NCBI RefSeq assembly: GCF_004139715.1
Contig: NZ_CP035544.1
Location: 1,240,001-1,304,000 of the forward strand
Direction: 5' to 3'
Source: Muriicola soli
GTDB lineage: Bacteria; Bacteroidota; Bacteroidia; Flavobacteriales; Flavobacteriaceae
Length of the DNA stretch: 64,000 bases
The translations under genes were made by a program, and so were the position numbers. Position 1 is the stretch's first letter; every line of letters begins with the position of its first letter. Shown here piece after piece: positions 63,977 through 64,000 of this stretch. The notes under the pieces were generated by a model. That model saw only the letters and a list, made by a program, of their open reading frames with translations, had not been told where the DNA came from and ran no database searches.

Positions 63977-64000
63977 TTTCTGATAGTTCCTGTTAAAAGA

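Noticed and set aside
1-64000. CRISPR arrays, tRNA/rRNA genes, insertion sequences, prophage, toxin-antitoxin or defence islands
   Set aside because: I looked for regular repeats, cloverleaf-like sequences, transposases, integrases and typical defence proteins and saw none that I could support.

Overview
The window is chromosomal DNA from a member of the Bacteroidota, most likely a marine-type Flavobacteriaceae. The evidence is the gene families (a DUF6090 protein, a CotH-like secreted protein, an OmpA protein with a coiled coil, a long-form ketol-acid reductoisomerase), the general lack of Shine-Dalgarno sequences, and several promoters with the Bacteroidota -7 box TAnnTTTG (before ftsK, lpdA, the DUF2721 gene, leuC and the M1 peptidase). 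I found no rRNA, tRNA, CRISPR array, insertion sequence, prophage or recognisable defence island. It reads as ordinary core genome with a few accessory genes.

Layout. 1-6900 (minus): a cell-envelope and division block, ftsK - lolA-like - LptF/G-like permease (cut by the left edge), then dagK overlapping tpx, and nhaC. 6961-9370: a methionine gamma-lyase type enzyme divergent from an Lrp/AsnC regulator, then an ankyrin protein. 9493-20181 (mostly plus): lpdA, a membrane acyltransferase, an FMN reductase, tilS-dsbD, a penicillin-acylase family enzyme and comM. 20182-20716 is a 535-base gap holding the relic of a class III adenylate/guanylate cyclase. 20717-33300: serine hydrolase, class V aminotransferase, DUF2721, MFS, DUF819, DinB and other small or poorly known proteins. 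33302-37312: a TesA-YbbA-YbbP type set. 37324-39345: a Tat-type aminotransferase, a small membrane protein and a zinc-ribbon/nuclease-like protein. 39561-43063: an NRAMP-fold transporter with pxpABC (5-oxoprolinase). 43060-45173: nitroreductase and aldehyde dehydrogenase. 45346-57241: branched-chain amino acid synthesis, ilvDBNC plus gapN on the plus strand facing leuCDAB on the minus strand. 57358-63976: recG, M1 aminopeptidase, patatin, a hypothetical protein and an OmpA-family protein.

Data quality. Seven genes (LptF/G-like permease, methionine gamma-lyase, lpdA, a lipocalin-like protein, DUF819, the nuclease-like protein, recG) are each broken by the apparent loss of one base inside a homopolymer. 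Adding one base restores the family sequence in every case. Several of these genes are normally essential or highly conserved, so I read this as a sequencing/assembly artefact and annotate the repaired gene spans.

Most interesting: (1) the NRAMP homologue fused by operon to pxpABC has lost the metal-ligand motifs of its family (DPGN reads GPGT, MPH reads VPY), so it may carry 5-oxoproline or another organic substrate; (2) direct-repeat arrays that resemble LytTR-regulator operators lie before a 30-residue membrane ORF and before the nuclease-like gene; (3) a cyclase fossil behind comM; (4) mutually exclusive hairpins between nhaC and tpx. I did not find a clearly new multi-gene system.
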